64,000 nt of DNA from Marivita lacus (GCF_014637725.1 NZ_BMFC01000001.1:684632-748631); one strand, 5' to 3'. Positions 1 through 9,143 are shown, counted from the first letter of the stretch. Made by a program: numbers and translations. Notes: a model not told the origin generated them from the sequence alone.

Positions 1-1
1 G

Positions 2-100
2 TTGGGCATGTTGCTGCACCAGGCGGTGCCCGGTTTTGAACGCTGGTTCGGAAAGCGGCCCGTTGTCGACGAAAACGTGCGCGCGGCAGTTTTGCGGTGA
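2..100 (+). CDS. aroE: Shikimate dehydrogenase, C-terminal fragment
   Basis: The last 32 codons of a gene that begins before the window. The tail reads [16 protein letters not shown], which matches the C-terminal helix region of NADP-dependent shikimate dehydrogenase, the enzyme that reduces 3-dehydroshikimate in aromatic amino acid synthesis. The TGA stop overlaps the GTG start of coaE (GTGA), so the two are translationally coupled. The aroE-coaE-dnaQ order is familiar in Rhodobacteraceae. The identification rests on this short tail and the gene order. Confidence 0.8.
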   Translation: MGMLLHQAVPGFERWFGKRPVVDENVRAAVLR

Positions 101-690
101 CCTTCAAGCTGGGCCTCACCGGATCCATCGGCATGGGCAAATCCACCACCGCCCGATTGTTCGCCGAGGCCGGCTGTGATGTGTGGGACGCGGATGTCGC
201 GGTGCACCGGCTTTATGCCAAGGATGGTGCTGCGGTGTCACCGATGCAGGCCTTGTTCCCCGATGCGATTTCCGGCGGCATCGTTGACCGGGCGGCCTTG
301 CGCGTGATCATCGGCAAGGAGCCTGACGCGTTGAAACGGATCGAAGCCATTGTGCACCCTTTGGTGCAGGCAGATCGAGCGCAGTTCGCGACGAGTTCCG
401 ATGCCGATGTTCTGGTGTTCGACATTCCGCTGCTGTTCGAAACCGGCGCGGATGCCGCGATGGATGCGGTGGTATGTGTCACTGTTTCACCGCAAGAGCA
501 GGAAAAACGCGTGCTGGAGAGGGGGACCATGACGGTCGATCAGTTCCGCGCGATCCGCGACAAGCAAATGCCGAATGACGAAAAATGTGCGCGGTCGGAT
601 TTCGTGATCGAGACCGATACGCTTGATCATGCGCGCCAGCAGGTCCAGGATATATTGGCACAGATCAGGAAACAGATGACCCATGCGTGA
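97..690 (+). CDS. coaE: Dephospho-CoA kinase
   Basis: Phosphorylates dephospho-CoA on the 3'-hydroxyl of ribose, the last step of coenzyme A synthesis. The 197-residue protein opens with a P-loop, [12 protein letters not shown] (residues 6-17), followed by the [10 protein letters not shown] segment and a DIPLLFE motif near residue 110, all typical of the family. Length is normal. The start is a GTG overlapping the aroE stop. Its end overlaps the start of dnaQ by 8 bp, so aroE, coaE and dnaQ look like one operon. Confidence 0.95.
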   Translation: MTFKLGLTGSIGMGKSTTARLFAEAGCDVWDADVAVHRLYAKDGAAVSPMQALFPDAISGGIVDRAALRVIIGKEPDALKRIEAIVHPLVQADRAQFATSSDADVLVFDIPLLFETGADAAMDAVVCVTVSPQEQEKRVLERGTMTVDQFRAIRDKQMPNDEKCARSDFVIETDTLDHARQQVQDILAQIRKQMTHA

Positions 691-1372
691 GATTGTTCTC
701 GATACGGAAACAACAGGTTTTGAGCCGGATCAAGGCGACCGGATCGTCGAGATCGGCGCGGTCGAGCTGTTCAATCACGTGCCGACGGGCAAGACGTATC
801 ACCAATACATCAACCCCGAGCGCGCCATGCCTCCAGAAGCGTTTGCGGTGCATGGTCTGGGCGATGACTTTCTCCGGGACAAGCCGGTCTTTGCGACGAT
901 TGCGCAGGCCTTTGTCGATTTCATCGGAGATTCAAAACTTGTGATCCACAACGCCGCGTTCGACATGAAGTTTCTCAACGCGGAACTGTCCTGGGTCAAA
1001 CGCGCGCCGATTCCGAATGATCGTGCGGTCGATACGCTTGCCATTGCGCGTCGGAAATTTCCGGGCTCGCCAGCCTCGCTTGACGCGCTGTGTCGTCGGT
1101 TCGGGATCGACAATGCGTCACGGACCTTGCACGGCGCGTTGCTCGATTCCGAGATCCTCGCCGAAGTGTACCTTGAGCTGATTGGCGGCAAACAGCCGGA
1201 CTTTGCATTGAACGTGTCGCAGGACAGGTCGGCACCCGGACAAGAAGCTGCGGCTTGGCGGCCTAAGCCGCGCCCTGCCCCGTTGCCGTCGCGCCTGTCA
1301 GACAGCGAAAAGGCGGCACATGCCGCCTTTGTCGACAAGCTTGGGGATACCGCCCTGTGGAAGCGGCTGTAA
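683..1372 (+). CDS. dnaQ: DNA polymerase III subunit epsilon (proofreading exonuclease)
   Basis: 3'-5' proofreading exonuclease of the replicative polymerase. The DEDDh nuclease fold is visible: Exo I DTETTG near the N-terminus (residues 7-12), Exo II around [10 protein letters not shown], and Exo III around [14 protein letters not shown] with the catalytic His and Asp. The C-terminal part (after about residue 175) is a proline/arginine-rich tail of the kind used to bind the alpha subunit. Length of 229 aa is normal. It overlaps coaE by 8 bp and converges on secB with only 1 bp between the stops. Confidence 0.95.
   Translation: MREIVLDTETTGFEPDQGDRIVEIGAVELFNHVPTGKTYHQYINPERAMPPEAFAVHGLGDDFLRDKPVFATIAQAFVDFIGDSKLVIHNAAFDMKFLNAELSWVKRAPIPNDRAVDTLAIARRKFPGSPASLDALCRRFGIDNASRTLHGALLDSEILAEVYLELIGGKQPDFALNVSQDRSAPGQEAAAWRPKPRPAPLPSRLSDSEKAAHAAFVDKLGDTALWKRL
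1309..1330. terminator. Hairpin within the 3' end of dnaQ, possible bidirectional terminator
   Basis: AAAGGCGGCA and TGCCGCCTTT form a perfect 10-bp stem around a 2-base centre. It lies inside the dnaQ coding region, 44 bp beyond the secB stop when read on the minus strand, where it is followed by one more T. With no space between the convergent dnaQ and secB stops, this is the only visible candidate for a secB terminator. The U-run is short, so efficiency is uncertain. Confidence 0.45.
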
Positions 1373-1373
1373 C

Positions 1374-1880
1374 TCAGGCGTTCGCCGTTTCCGATGACTT
1401 CGCGCTCGCGCGACGGGCCAGTTCCGAACGGTAAAGCTGCAGGAAATCAATCGTTTCCAAGTTCAGCGGCGGGAAGCCACCGTCGCGGGTCACGTCGCTG
1501 ACGATCCGACGCACAAACGGGAAGAGCATCCGCGGGCATTCGATCAGAAGGAACGGGTGAAGCTGTTCGTCCGGCACGTTTTCCACGTGGAAGACACCGG
1601 CATATTCCAGTTCGAGCACGAACAGCGTGTCCCCGCTTTCCTTGGCCTTTGATGTGACCTGCAGCTTCAGGATCACTTCGTACTGGCCCTCGGCGGTGCG
1701 CTTTTTCGCATCCAGGTTGACCTGAAGCTGAACGTCGGGCTGCACTTCTCCCTGAACACCCTTCTGGGCGAGGATGTTTTCGAACGACATGTCGCGCACG
1801 AATTGCGCAAGAACGTTCATCTTGACGGGTGCAGCTTGCGGTGCGGCCCCGTTGCCAGTGGTTTCCGGCGTGTCAGCCAT
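1374..1880 (-). CDS. secB: Protein-export chaperone SecB
   Basis: Tetrameric cytosolic chaperone that keeps preproteins unfolded and delivers them to SecA. The 168-aa sequence has the SecB core (VLAQFVRDMSFEN near the N-terminus, a YEVILKLQV strand, and PRMLFPFVRRIVSDVTRDGGFPPL with the peptide-binding and SecA-interaction region). The N-terminal extension rich in Ala/Pro/Thr is common in alphaproteobacteria. Single gene, convergent with dnaQ, with fxsA downstream in the same direction 66 bp away. Confidence 0.96.
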   Translation of the reverse strand: MADTPETTGNGAAPQAAPVKMNVLAQFVRDMSFENILAQKGVQGEVQPDVQLQVNLDAKKRTAEGQYEVILKLQVTSKAKESGDTLFVLELEYAGVFHVENVPDEQLHPFLLIECPRMLFPFVRRIVSDVTRDGGFPPLNLETIDFLQLYRSELARRASAKSSETANA

Positions 1881-1946
1881 GTCTATCTCCCTCGGATCGA
1901 GCGGTTGCCAAAGTTGCCTGTTGCTTAACAGCCGATCTGCGCAGCC

Positions 1947-2441
1947 TCAATGCTTTGTCCACCCAGAACCCTGATGTGTGGGTTTTTTCGGATCGGAGAT
2001 CTCGTGATACTCGCCGTCAATCACGGTATCGCGCGGCCTAGGGCGCGCCTGATCGGCGTATGGGTCGGATTGCGGACCCATGTCAAAGCGCTGAACCTTG
2101 ATCCGCTTGCGCATGTAAGTGATGAGCGCCGACCGGATCGGTGGGGCGAGCAGGGCGAACCCGACCGCATCGGTGAAAAACCCCGGTGTGAGCAGCAAAG
2201 CGCCTGCAAGCAGGATCATCGCACCATGCGCAAGCGCCTGGGACGGGTCCTCGAGGCGCGAGAAGGAACCGCGCAGGTTGTTCATCGCCATCAGACCCTG
2301 TGAGCGCACCAAATACGTGCCGATGATCGCGGTTAGAACGACAACGCCGAGGGTCGGCCAAAGCCCGATCAGACCCCCGATCTGGATGAACAAACCGATC
2401 TCGATCAGCGGAACGAGCAAAAAAGCCACAAATAGCCACAT
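1947..2441 (-). CDS. fxsA: FxsA family membrane protein
   Basis: A 164-aa inner-membrane protein. It starts MWLFVAFLLVPLIEIGLFIQIGG and continues with GLWPTLGVVVLTAIIGTYLVRSQG and LLAGALLLTPGFFTDAVGF, the three hydrophobic segments and the conserved LTPGFxTD motif of the FxsA family (in E. coli linked to exclusion of phage T7 by the F plasmid). The ATG at 2441 was chosen because the family begins there and AGGAG lies just upstream; the frame is open further but has no family similarity. The tail is charged and cytoplasmic. Physiological role in this organism is unknown. Confidence 0.88.
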   Translation of the reverse strand: MWLFVAFLLVPLIEIGLFIQIGGLIGLWPTLGVVVLTAIIGTYLVRSQGLMAMNNLRGSFSRLEDPSQALAHGAMILLAGALLLTPGFFTDAVGFALLAPPIRSALITYMRKRIKVQRFDMGPQSDPYADQARPRPRDTVIDGEYHEISDPKKPTHQGSGWTKH

Positions 2442-2545
2442 AGCGGGGGACTCCTTTCGCCGGACGTGCGGTGGACTATGCAACGCCCAACACCTACATA
2501 AGAATTCAACAACGACGTTTCCACTTTGGTCTGGGCGAGGTCCTG

Positions 2546-3208
2546 ATGAATTCTCCGCTGATACAGCTTTTGGTGCTTGCCGGCATCGCCGTGTTTCTGA
2601 TCCTGCGCTTGAAAAGCGTTCTTGGCACACGGGAAGGTTTCGAAAAGCAGCCGGTCCCGCGGCAGCAGGAGCCTCATTCTTCGTCCCGCCGCGATTTTGA
2701 AGTGATCGAAGGGGGGCCAGACCATGACATCATCGACCATGTCGATGCAGGCAGCGATGCCGCTGATGCGCTTGCCCGCATGAAGCGGGCCGAACCATCC
2801 TTTGGCGTTGGCGATTTCCTTGGCGGCGCGCGCGGTGCCTACGAGATGATCCTGATGGGTTTTGAACGCGGGGACCTGGCAGAGATCAAGCCGTTCCTTG
2901 CGGATGATGTATACGAAACCTTTGCCGAGGTGGTCGAGGCGCGAAAAGAGCAGGGTCTGACCATCGACGCCGAATTCGTTGGAGTTCGAGAAATGACGCT
3001 GGTCGCTGCGACATTCGATGAAAAGACCGCAATGGCGGAAATCAGCGTCAAGTATATCGGTGAACTGACATCGACCGTGCGGGACAGTTCCGGTGAGGTC
3101 ATTGAAGGGTCGCCGACCCAGGTTAAGCGGCAAAAAGACGTTTGGACCTATGCCCGCCGTATGGGTGTGGATGATCCGAACTGGCAGCTTGTCGCCACGG
3201 GCGAATGA
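2546..3208 (+). CDS. Tim44/TimA family membrane-anchored protein
   Basis: A 220-aa protein with one N-terminal transmembrane helix (MNSPLIQLLVLAGIAVFLIL) followed by a charged linker and a Tim44-like C-terminal domain (ADDVYETFAEVVEARKEQG, then a beta-rich segment ending in DDPNWQLVATGE). Bacterial members of this family associate with the inner membrane; their role is poorly defined, with mitochondrial Tim44 a distant relative involved in import. The ATG at 2546 was chosen over the upstream start at 2471 because the family N-terminus begins with this helix. It is divergent from fxsA and overlaps mltA by ATGA, so a shared envelope role with MltA is possible but inferred. Confidence 0.85.
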   Translation: MNSPLIQLLVLAGIAVFLILRLKSVLGTREGFEKQPVPRQQEPHSSSRRDFEVIEGGPDHDIIDHVDAGSDAADALARMKRAEPSFGVGDFLGGARGAYEMILMGFERGDLAEIKPFLADDVYETFAEVVEARKEQGLTIDAEFVGVREMTLVAATFDEKTAMAEISVKYIGELTSTVRDSSGEVIEGSPTQVKRQKDVWTYARRMGVDDPNWQLVATGE

Positions 3209-4248
3209 TCCGACGGCTGGGCGCAGCCATAACTCTTGGTGTTCTGATGGCAGGACCTGTTGTGCCCAATGAGCCGATAACGAATTATGCGATCCTTGGT
3301 TTCGAGGATCTGAATGGTTGGGCCGACGATGATCATGCGTCGGCCCTGACCGTGTTCAAGAACACCTGTGCCGATCTTGACGAACCCGATTGGGCCTCGC
3401 TTTGCGCGTTGGCCTTCGACGCCACGGATGCACGGCAGTTTTTCGAGCTGTTCTTTCGACCCATGTTGGTCACTGACGACAAGGAGCCTTTGTTCACCGG
3501 GTATTTTGAACCGGAACTGTCCGGCTCACCCGTACGAACCGCCCGGTACAGGCATCCGATCTACAAGATGCCGCCCGAGGCGAACGACAGTCGCCCTTGG
3601 CTCAGTCGCCGTGACATCCTGACCGGTGGTGTGATGGAGGGGCGTGGGCTCGAGATTGCCTGGGTTGATGACCCTGTTGAGCTGTTTTTCCTGCAGGTGC
3701 AGGGATCGGGCCGCATTCGCTATCCCGATGGGCGTATGATCCGGGTCGGGTATGGCGGCGCGAACGGGCACAATTACCGATCCATCGGGCAAGAACTGGT
3801 GCGTCGTGGCGTCTACCAGCCGCACCAGGTGTCGGCCGATGTCATCAAGAACTGGGTGCGGCGCAACCCGGTCGAAGGCGAAGACCTGCTGTATCACAAC
3901 GACTCCTACGTGTTTTTCCGCGAAGTCAGTCAGGTTCCGGCGGACAGGGGTCCACTTGGTGCAATGAACCGGTCGATCACGCCCCTGCGGTCGATTGCGG
4001 TTGATCCGGCCTTTACGCCCTTGGGTGCTCCTGTCTGGATTGAAAAGGAGGGCGCGGATCCGTTGCGCCGTTTGATGATTGCGCAGGATACAGGGTCTGC
4101 GATCAAGGGCGCACAGCGGGCCGATGTGTTTTATGGAACGGGGGATGACGCGGGTCGTCAGGCCGGTCGGATCAAGGATCCGGGGCGTATGGTTGTGCTT
4201 ATGCCAATTCAGCGGGCCTATGCGTTCCTGCCCGAGGCGTACCAATGA
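3205..4248 (+). CDS. mltA: Membrane-bound lytic murein transglycosylase A
   Basis: Cleaves the glycan strand of peptidoglycan, leaving 1,6-anhydro ends. The 347-aa protein has an N-terminal signal sequence (MIRRLGAAITLGVLMAG), the MltA domain (FTGYFEPELSGS, FFLQVQGSGRI, RVGYGGANGH) and the C-terminal 3D domain with the catalytic Asp in AQDTGSAIKGAQRADVFYG. No cysteine suited to lipidation is visible after the signal, so it may be periplasmic rather than a lipoprotein. Coupled by ATGA overlaps to the Tim44-like gene before it and the Smr gene after it. Confidence 0.93.
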   Translation: MIRRLGAAITLGVLMAGPVVPNEPITNYAILGFEDLNGWADDDHASALTVFKNTCADLDEPDWASLCALAFDATDARQFFELFFRPMLVTDDKEPLFTGYFEPELSGSPVRTARYRHPIYKMPPEANDSRPWLSRRDILTGGVMEGRGLEIAWVDDPVELFFLQVQGSGRIRYPDGRMIRVGYGGANGHNYRSIGQELVRRGVYQPHQVSADVIKNWVRRNPVEGEDLLYHNDSYVFFREVSQVPADRGPLGAMNRSITPLRSIAVDPAFTPLGAPVWIEKEGADPLRRLMIAQDTGSAIKGAQRADVFYGTGDDAGRQAGRIKDPGRMVVLMPIQRAYAFLPEAYQ

Positions 4249-4829
4249 GCCGGCGCAAGCTTCGTCCCGAGGAGAAGGAGCTTTGGCAGAAGGTCGCGCA
4301 TTCCGCGACGCCCCTGCCCCAGGCCCTGCGCCGCGCTGCTGAGCCGGTCAAGCCGACTGTCCGGCGCAAGGCGGAACCAGAGACGATGGATCTGCCCGAG
4401 GCGTTCGGGATCGGGACAAAAGTGAACACCAATGGGCCATCGGTGTCCAAGCCGCAGACCGCGTCGCAGGCCAAGCCGGTCATGGATACCAAGACCTACG
4501 GCAAGATGCGCCGCGGCAAGCTGGTGCCCGAAGGGCGCATCGATCTGCATGGCATGACCCTCGATCAGGCGCATCCAGCGCTGACACGGTTCATCCTCAC
4601 ATCCTATTCGCGCGGATCCCGTCTTGTTCTGGTGATCACCGGCAAGGGGCAGCGCGACGATCCGCATGATCCGATGCCCCGCCAACGGGGTGTGTTGAAA
4701 CGTCAGGTGCCGATGTGGCTGCGCATGGCCCCGTTGAACACCGCTGTGTTGGATGTGTCAGAGGCGCATATCCGCCATGGCGGTGGCGGGGCGTATTACG
4801 TTTACTTGCGCAGAACCGCGCGCAGCTGA
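4245..4829 (+). CDS. Smr/MutS2-type domain protein
   Basis: A 194-aa protein with a low-complexity charged N-terminal half and a C-terminal Smr domain. Diagnostic segments are IDLHGMTLDQAHPAL (around residue 98), the LVLVITGKG strand near 128, and the GVLKRQVPMWL stretch before the final HGGGGAYYVYLRR. Smr domains are associated with nuclease or nucleic-acid binding activity; the cellular role of stand-alone forms is unsettled. Coupled to mltA by ATGA. Its last 28 bp overlap the end of the oppositely oriented bchO, which marks the left border of the photosynthesis cluster. Confidence 0.88.
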   Translation: MSRRKLRPEEKELWQKVAHSATPLPQALRRAAEPVKPTVRRKAEPETMDLPEAFGIGTKVNTNGPSVSKPQTASQAKPVMDTKTYGKMRRGKLVPEGRIDLHGMTLDQAHPALTRFILTSYSRGSRLVLVITGKGQRDDPHDPMPRQRGVLKRQVPMWLRMAPLNTAVLDVSEAHIRHGGGGAYYVYLRRTARS

Positions 4830-5656
4830 TCAGCGACAAGTCCGGGCGCCTCTTCATGCAGAAGATGGCCGTAGCCCGGATAGCTCAGAACCGTTGCATC
4901 GGGCATCCGTTTTGCGCTTTCCTTCACAGACGAAGGTGGCACAGCCTTGTCGTTTTCCCCGATCAGGAAGGTGCACGGGACTGTGATCCTGGGCAGATCC
5001 GCCACCAGCCCATCGAGTTTCCATTGCGCCATCATCAACAGGGTCCCATCCAGATGTGCGTCACTTCGGAACAGCTTGGCGTAAAGGTTCAGGCCTTCGG
5101 GAGAGATCTTTGACCCCGTGGTTTCCATCAGCGACACCACCTGCCCCGGTCCGGACATCCTGCGCTTTATCATCTTGGCCACGATGGGGCTGAGCGCAAC
5201 AACGCGGGCGGCGATCGGAAAAAGAACGCCCGCCATCCCCTTGAACGGCGACAGGGCCGGGTTGACCGCGACAAGTGGTGACGTGCCACCTGACGTTTGC
5301 AACAGGCGCAGACCCAAAGCGGCACCGGCGGAATGGGCGATGATCGCCTTGATATTCCAGCCTTCGTGGTCGATCAAAGCCTGCGCGTCCTGTGCCATCA
5401 GGGGCAATGACGATCTGTGGCGCGATCCGAGTTTGGTTTGGCCGTGACCCGGCAGGTCAATTGCGACGACATGATGATCCTTGGCCAGATCCGTCATCAC
5501 GTCGCGCCAGGAATGGGTCGATCCGCTGGCGCCGTGCAGCAAGAGAACGGTCTCGCCCTGCCCCATCTCCTGCACATGCCAGCGATGCGGGCGCACATCC
5601 ACAAAGCGCGAATGGTCGGCGTGGGGCCAAGCTGTCAGGGTTTCGACGGCGCCCAT
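4802..5656 (-). CDS. bchO: Alpha/beta hydrolase BchO (magnesium chelatase region)
   Basis: A 284-aa alpha/beta hydrolase encoded after bchI-bchD, the usual place of BchO, a putative accessory of magnesium chelatase whose reaction is unproven. Visible motifs are LLLHGASGSTHSW (oxyanion hole region), the nucleophile elbow AHSAG (GxSxG-like) near residue 122, and a late GYGHLLHEEAPG that holds the catalytic His. The ATG at 5656 was preferred to a TTG at 5671 because GGAG lies about 9 nt before it. Spacing to the bchD stop is 4 bp. Last gene of the crtA-bchI-bchD-bchO operon. Confidence 0.9.
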   Translation of the reverse strand: MGAVETLTAWPHADHSRFVDVRPHRWHVQEMGQGETVLLLHGASGSTHSWRDVMTDLAKDHHVVAIDLPGHGQTKLGSRHRSSLPLMAQDAQALIDHEGWNIKAIIAHSAGAALGLRLLQTSGGTSPLVAVNPALSPFKGMAGVLFPIAARVVALSPIVAKMIKRRMSGPGQVVSLMETTGSKISPEGLNLYAKLFRSDAHLDGTLLMMAQWKLDGLVADLPRITVPCTFLIGENDKAVPPSSVKESAKRMPDATVLSYPGYGHLLHEEAPGLVADQLRAVLRK

Positions 5657-5660
5657 GATG

Positions 5661-7349
5661 TCACTCTCCAAGCGCAGTTTCGATGGCGCGGCTCAGCCCT
5701 TTGGCATCCGCGCGGGGCAGCGGGATGTATTTCGCGTTCATCACATCGCAGAGCGTACGGAGATCGCGGTGTGGTCGTACGGATGTATCGATCATCGCGC
5801 TGGGAATATTCAGCGACCGGACATGTCGCGCCATTGCCGTGGCATCCTCGTTTGCGGCAGCGCGGCCTGTCTTGCCGGGAAGCGGCACGTTTGCGCGACC
5901 GTCGGTCAGAACCGCTATGGACGGCGAGAGCCCTTGGGCCCGCACGCGTTGGGCAAGGTCGGCCGCAGCTTTCAGACCAGCGGCAAGCGGTGTGCCGCCG
6001 CCACCGGGCAGGCCAGCCAGGCGGCGTTTGGTCTGCACGAGCGATCGCGTTGGTGGCAGAATGAGCTCAGCGCCCTCGCCCCGGAACGCAATCAGCGCCA
6101 CGTGATCGCGGCGGGCATAAGCGTCGGCCAGCATCAGCTCAACCGCGCCTTTCGCCTCGGACAGACGGGCGACAGCAGCAGAGCCGGAGGCATCAACGGC
6201 AAAGATGACCAGCCGGTCGGACACCTCCTGAAACACCTTCACGTGGATGTCGGACGGGCGGATCAGAACGCCAGTGCGGTCCGGGTTTTGCTTGCGGCGG
6301 ATGGTCTGCCACGGCACGGCGGCGCGCAGAGTGGCAACCAGATCAATCCGGTTGCCGCCGTCCAGCCGCCCCGGACGCGAGGGTAAGGGCCGCCCGCGTC
6401 GATTGCCGCGTTTTTTCTGTCCTGCACCGCTGCTGCCGGACGCAGTCTTTGTCCGCCCGGACCCTTCGAGCATGGCAAGTATATCGAAGGGCAGAACCGC
6501 CTTGACCGCGTCGATCAGCAATTCGTCGGGCAGATTCAGGTCTGACTCGTCCTGATCCGGGCTTTGCGTCTCGGGGGAGTCGTCGGGTTGGGTGTTGTCC
6601 TCTGGCTCTTCCGCCTCGTCCTCGACCGGCATTTGCGTGGCGCGGTGGGCATAGACCAGTTGAACGGCGATTTGAAGATCGTCTTCATTCACCGTTTTGC
6701 GGTTGTTCAGAGCCGCATTTGCGCGGGCTGCCGCCAAGGCGATCAATGGTGCGCGCAAGGAGTCGATGCCGAAGCGAACGGCAGTTACGGCAAGCGCCGC
6801 GGGAGCATCGTCGGGAATAGCGACCGAGGTCAATCTCGCCTGTGCGGCGGTGACGTCGGCTTCTTCCATCACCATGTGCACCAGATCGACATGGCGCATC
6901 CCGTCCAGATCGACGCGGAAGGCAAGCCGTTCAGTCAGGGTGGTCGGTGCGATCTCGTCATCCTCGGCGCCTTCGTCCAAAAGGATCAACGCATGACCGA
7001 TGCCGGAATCCAGCGCCTGCGCCAGACGGGCGGCCAGACCGGGTTCGCAGCGTTCGGCCATGGTAAAGACCAGCGAGGTCGGCGTTTCGAGAATGCCCTT
7101 GGCGCGAATGATTTCACCGCGAGTGAGGGTTTCGCCGATATCGACGCCACCAAAAAGTTGCAGGTCAGAGATCGAGGGCGCAATGCGGCGCGCCTTTGGA
7201 AAGATCGTCTTGATCGGAGCGCAGAACATGTCTCGGACGGGTCCGGCGCGGGCGCGCAGGTGCAGACCCCCCAACCCTGCCGGATCGACCGCCAGAAGCG
7301 TCAGGGCCAGTTGGCCTTGGACGTTTACGGCAGTTGGGTCTTCTTTCAT
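5661..7349 (-). CDS. bchD: Magnesium chelatase subunit D
   Basis: Subunit D of the ATP-dependent chelatase (BchI/BchD/BchH) that inserts Mg2+ into protoporphyrin IX. The 562-aa protein shows the expected three parts: an N-terminal AAA+-like domain with no intact Walker A motif, an acidic and Pro-rich linker (about residues 240-275, rich in E, D, P), and a C-terminal von Willebrand integrin-I domain with a MIDAS metal site VDASGS at about residue 385. Start ATG overlaps the bchI stop by 4 bp. The degenerate ATPase domain is normal for BchD. Confidence 0.96.
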   Translation of the reverse strand: MKEDPTAVNVQGQLALTLLAVDPAGLGGLHLRARAGPVRDMFCAPIKTIFPKARRIAPSISDLQLFGGVDIGETLTRGEIIRAKGILETPTSLVFTMAERCEPGLAARLAQALDSGIGHALILLDEGAEDDEIAPTTLTERLAFRVDLDGMRHVDLVHMVMEEADVTAAQARLTSVAIPDDAPAALAVTAVRFGIDSLRAPLIALAAARANAALNNRKTVNEDDLQIAVQLVYAHRATQMPVEDEAEEPEDNTQPDDSPETQSPDQDESDLNLPDELLIDAVKAVLPFDILAMLEGSGRTKTASGSSGAGQKKRGNRRGRPLPSRPGRLDGGNRIDLVATLRAAVPWQTIRRKQNPDRTGVLIRPSDIHVKVFQEVSDRLVIFAVDASGSAAVARLSEAKGAVELMLADAYARRDHVALIAFRGEGAELILPPTRSLVQTKRRLAGLPGGGGTPLAAGLKAAADLAQRVRAQGLSPSIAVLTDGRANVPLPGKTGRAAANEDATAMARHVRSLNIPSAMIDTSVRPHRDLRTLCDVMNAKYIPLPRADAKGLSRAIETALGE

Positions 7350-8350
7350 GCAAAGACTTCCTCGACCGTGCGGTCGACGCGGGTGGAGGACCCTGCATCA
7401 TCGAGCGGATCGCGGCGCAAACGGTGGCTGAGCGCCATGGAGGCCACGGCGCGCAGGTGGTCGCGGGTGACACTCGGGCTGCCCTTGTACGCGGCCAAGG
7501 CGCGGGCGGCGCGCAAAAGCGTCAGTTCGCCGCGCAACCCGTCCGACCCTATGGCAACGCACAGCCCGGCACAATCGCGCAGCGTGTCGTCCGGCGCATC
7601 GACGGTCTTGAGCGCCTCTCGCGCCGCCATAATGGCATTGCGGATCTTCGTGTCCTCGACCGACCATTTTTCAACGAAAGCATCCGGGTTGGTGTCGAAC
7701 GCGGCGCGGCGGCGGATCACTTCGACCCGTTCCTCGATATCCTTGGGTGACCGGACCTCGACAGACAGGCCAAAGCGGTCAAGCAGCTGCGGGCGCAATT
7801 CGCCTTCTTCGGGGTTACCGGAACCGACAAGCACGAAGCGCGCGTCGTGACGGATCGACAGGCCTTCGCGTTCGATGACGTTTTCACCGGATTGCGCCAC
7901 GTCGAGCAGCAGATCGACAAGGTGATCCTCTAGCAGGTTCACTTCGTCGATGTAGAGGTATCCGCGGTTCGCCTTGGCCAGCAGACCGGGTTCAAACGCT
8001 TTTTCCCCGCGACTGAGCGCGCGTTCGATATCCAGCGCGCCGACCAGCCGGTCTTCGGTTGTGCCAAGCGGCAGGTCGATCACCGGGGTCGGCACGTCGA
8101 TGATGTTGCCGGACACGGGGTCCGCCCATTCGGGCATGTCTTCGAGGGTCGCAGCGTTTGTCGCGCTTCCTTGGAGTTTCGAGATCTGTGGCAACAGGGC
8201 AGCAAGCGCACGAACGGCGGTGGATTTGCCCGTGCCACGATCACCGAAGACCAGAACGCCGCCGATCCCCGGATCGATTGCGGTGAGAACCATGGCGAGC
8301 TTCATCTGGTCCTGGCCGACGATGGCGGAAAAGGGAAACTGATGTCTCAT
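7346..8350 (-). CDS. bchI: Magnesium chelatase ATPase subunit I
   Basis: AAA+ motor of magnesium chelatase. The 334-aa protein carries Walker A GDRGTGKST (residues 38-46), Walker B YLYIDEVNLL, sensor 1 in VLVGSGNPEEGELRPQLLDRFG with the arginine finger, and sensor 2 in the C-terminal helical domain (GLRGELTLLRAARA). Length is standard. It overlaps crtA by ATGA upstream and bchD by ATGA downstream. Expression probably begins at the PpsR-controlled crtA promoter. Confidence 0.97.
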   Translation of the reverse strand: MRHQFPFSAIVGQDQMKLAMVLTAIDPGIGGVLVFGDRGTGKSTAVRALAALLPQISKLQGSATNAATLEDMPEWADPVSGNIIDVPTPVIDLPLGTTEDRLVGALDIERALSRGEKAFEPGLLAKANRGYLYIDEVNLLEDHLVDLLLDVAQSGENVIEREGLSIRHDARFVLVGSGNPEEGELRPQLLDRFGLSVEVRSPKDIEERVEVIRRRAAFDTNPDAFVEKWSVEDTKIRNAIMAAREALKTVDAPDDTLRDCAGLCVAIGSDGLRGELTLLRAARALAAYKGSPSVTRDHLRAVASMALSHRLRRDPLDDAGSSTRVDRTVEEVFA

Positions 8351-9054
8351 GCGGCGATATCCTTGAGAATGCGGGGAGATTGACCTTCCCAGCTGCCGGT
8401 CTCGTCGGCAACCCGGAACCGGGCATAGAGTTCTTCGCGGAACCAGTTGCCGTCACGCACGGCGCGGATGGCCTGCGCGTGGGGGCCATTGTTGCGGGCG
8501 AATGCGGCCATGGACCCGGAATCGGGCCAGATGGAAAAGGTGATCTGCTGGAAGAGCGGAACTTCTCCGATGCCGATCTTGAACAGGACGTTCTGATCCC
8601 GGCCGATGACACCGCTGATGTCAGGCACGTGTTTCCAGAATTGCGCCGCCACGACAGGCCGCACGGTGGCGCGGGTCAGGGCGGCGATCGGGCCTGTCTG
8701 TGCCGGGGTTTCCTCGACAAACGGAGACTGGCCAGACCACGCGCCCCGTGCGGAATACGGTGTCAGGAAAAGCGTCCAGTGTTCCGACGCCTTGGCGCTG
8801 TAGCGTTGGAAGATGGATTCCTGCGCAACCGCCTGCTTCGCGCGATCAAGGTCAGGCCAGACCGTCAGGATCGCGTAGACCGAGGTGTTTGGAATGGGCG
8901 TGAAGCCTTCGCCTGTGCCAGATCCGCAAAGCTTCCAGAATTGCAGCCCGTCGATTCGCGGAAGCGACAACCGTGCAGCGCCCATCATCGTCAGCGCCCA
9001 CAGCCGCGATAGCGGTGTGGCAAAGCGGTAAAAGCTCAGGCTCACAGTCTGCAT
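8347..9054 (-). CDS. crtA: Spheroidene monooxygenase
   Basis: Uses O2 to convert spheroidene to the ketocarotenoid spheroidenone, which gives aerobically grown cells their red colour. The 235-aa sequence begins MQTVSLSFYRF and continues through RLWALTMMGAARLSLPRIDGL, TPYSARGAWSGQSPF and GRDQNVLFKIGIGEVPL, all recognisable CrtA blocks. The ATG at 9054 fits the family better than the in-frame ATG at 9066, which lies 3 bp from a PpsR palindrome. First gene of crtA-bchI-bchD-bchO and divergent from crtI. Confidence 0.93.
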   Translation of the reverse strand: MQTVSLSFYRFATPLSRLWALTMMGAARLSLPRIDGLQFWKLCGSGTGEGFTPIPNTSVYAILTVWPDLDRAKQAVAQESIFQRYSAKASEHWTLFLTPYSARGAWSGQSPFVEETPAQTGPIAALTRATVRPVVAAQFWKHVPDISGVIGRDQNVLFKIGIGEVPLFQQITFSIWPDSGSMAAFARNNGPHAQAIRAVRDGNWFREELYARFRVADETGSWEGQSPRILKDIAA

Positions 9055-9068
9055 TTCGGTTCCCATAG

Positions 9069-9086
9069 TGTCAACTTAGTCTGACA
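9069..9086. promoter_or_regulatory. PpsR/CrtJ operator, crtA-proximal
   Basis: TGTCAACTTAGTCTGACA is an exact TGT-N12-ACA palindrome with the TGTC/GACA arms favoured by PpsR. It is placed to block the crtA promoter. The partner site lies 57 bp away beside crtI. Confidence 0.85.
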
Positions 9087-9143
9087 TAATTTCAGGATGC
9101 AGGGAAGATATTAAATAATTTGACGCAGGCGACGGCAATTTAT

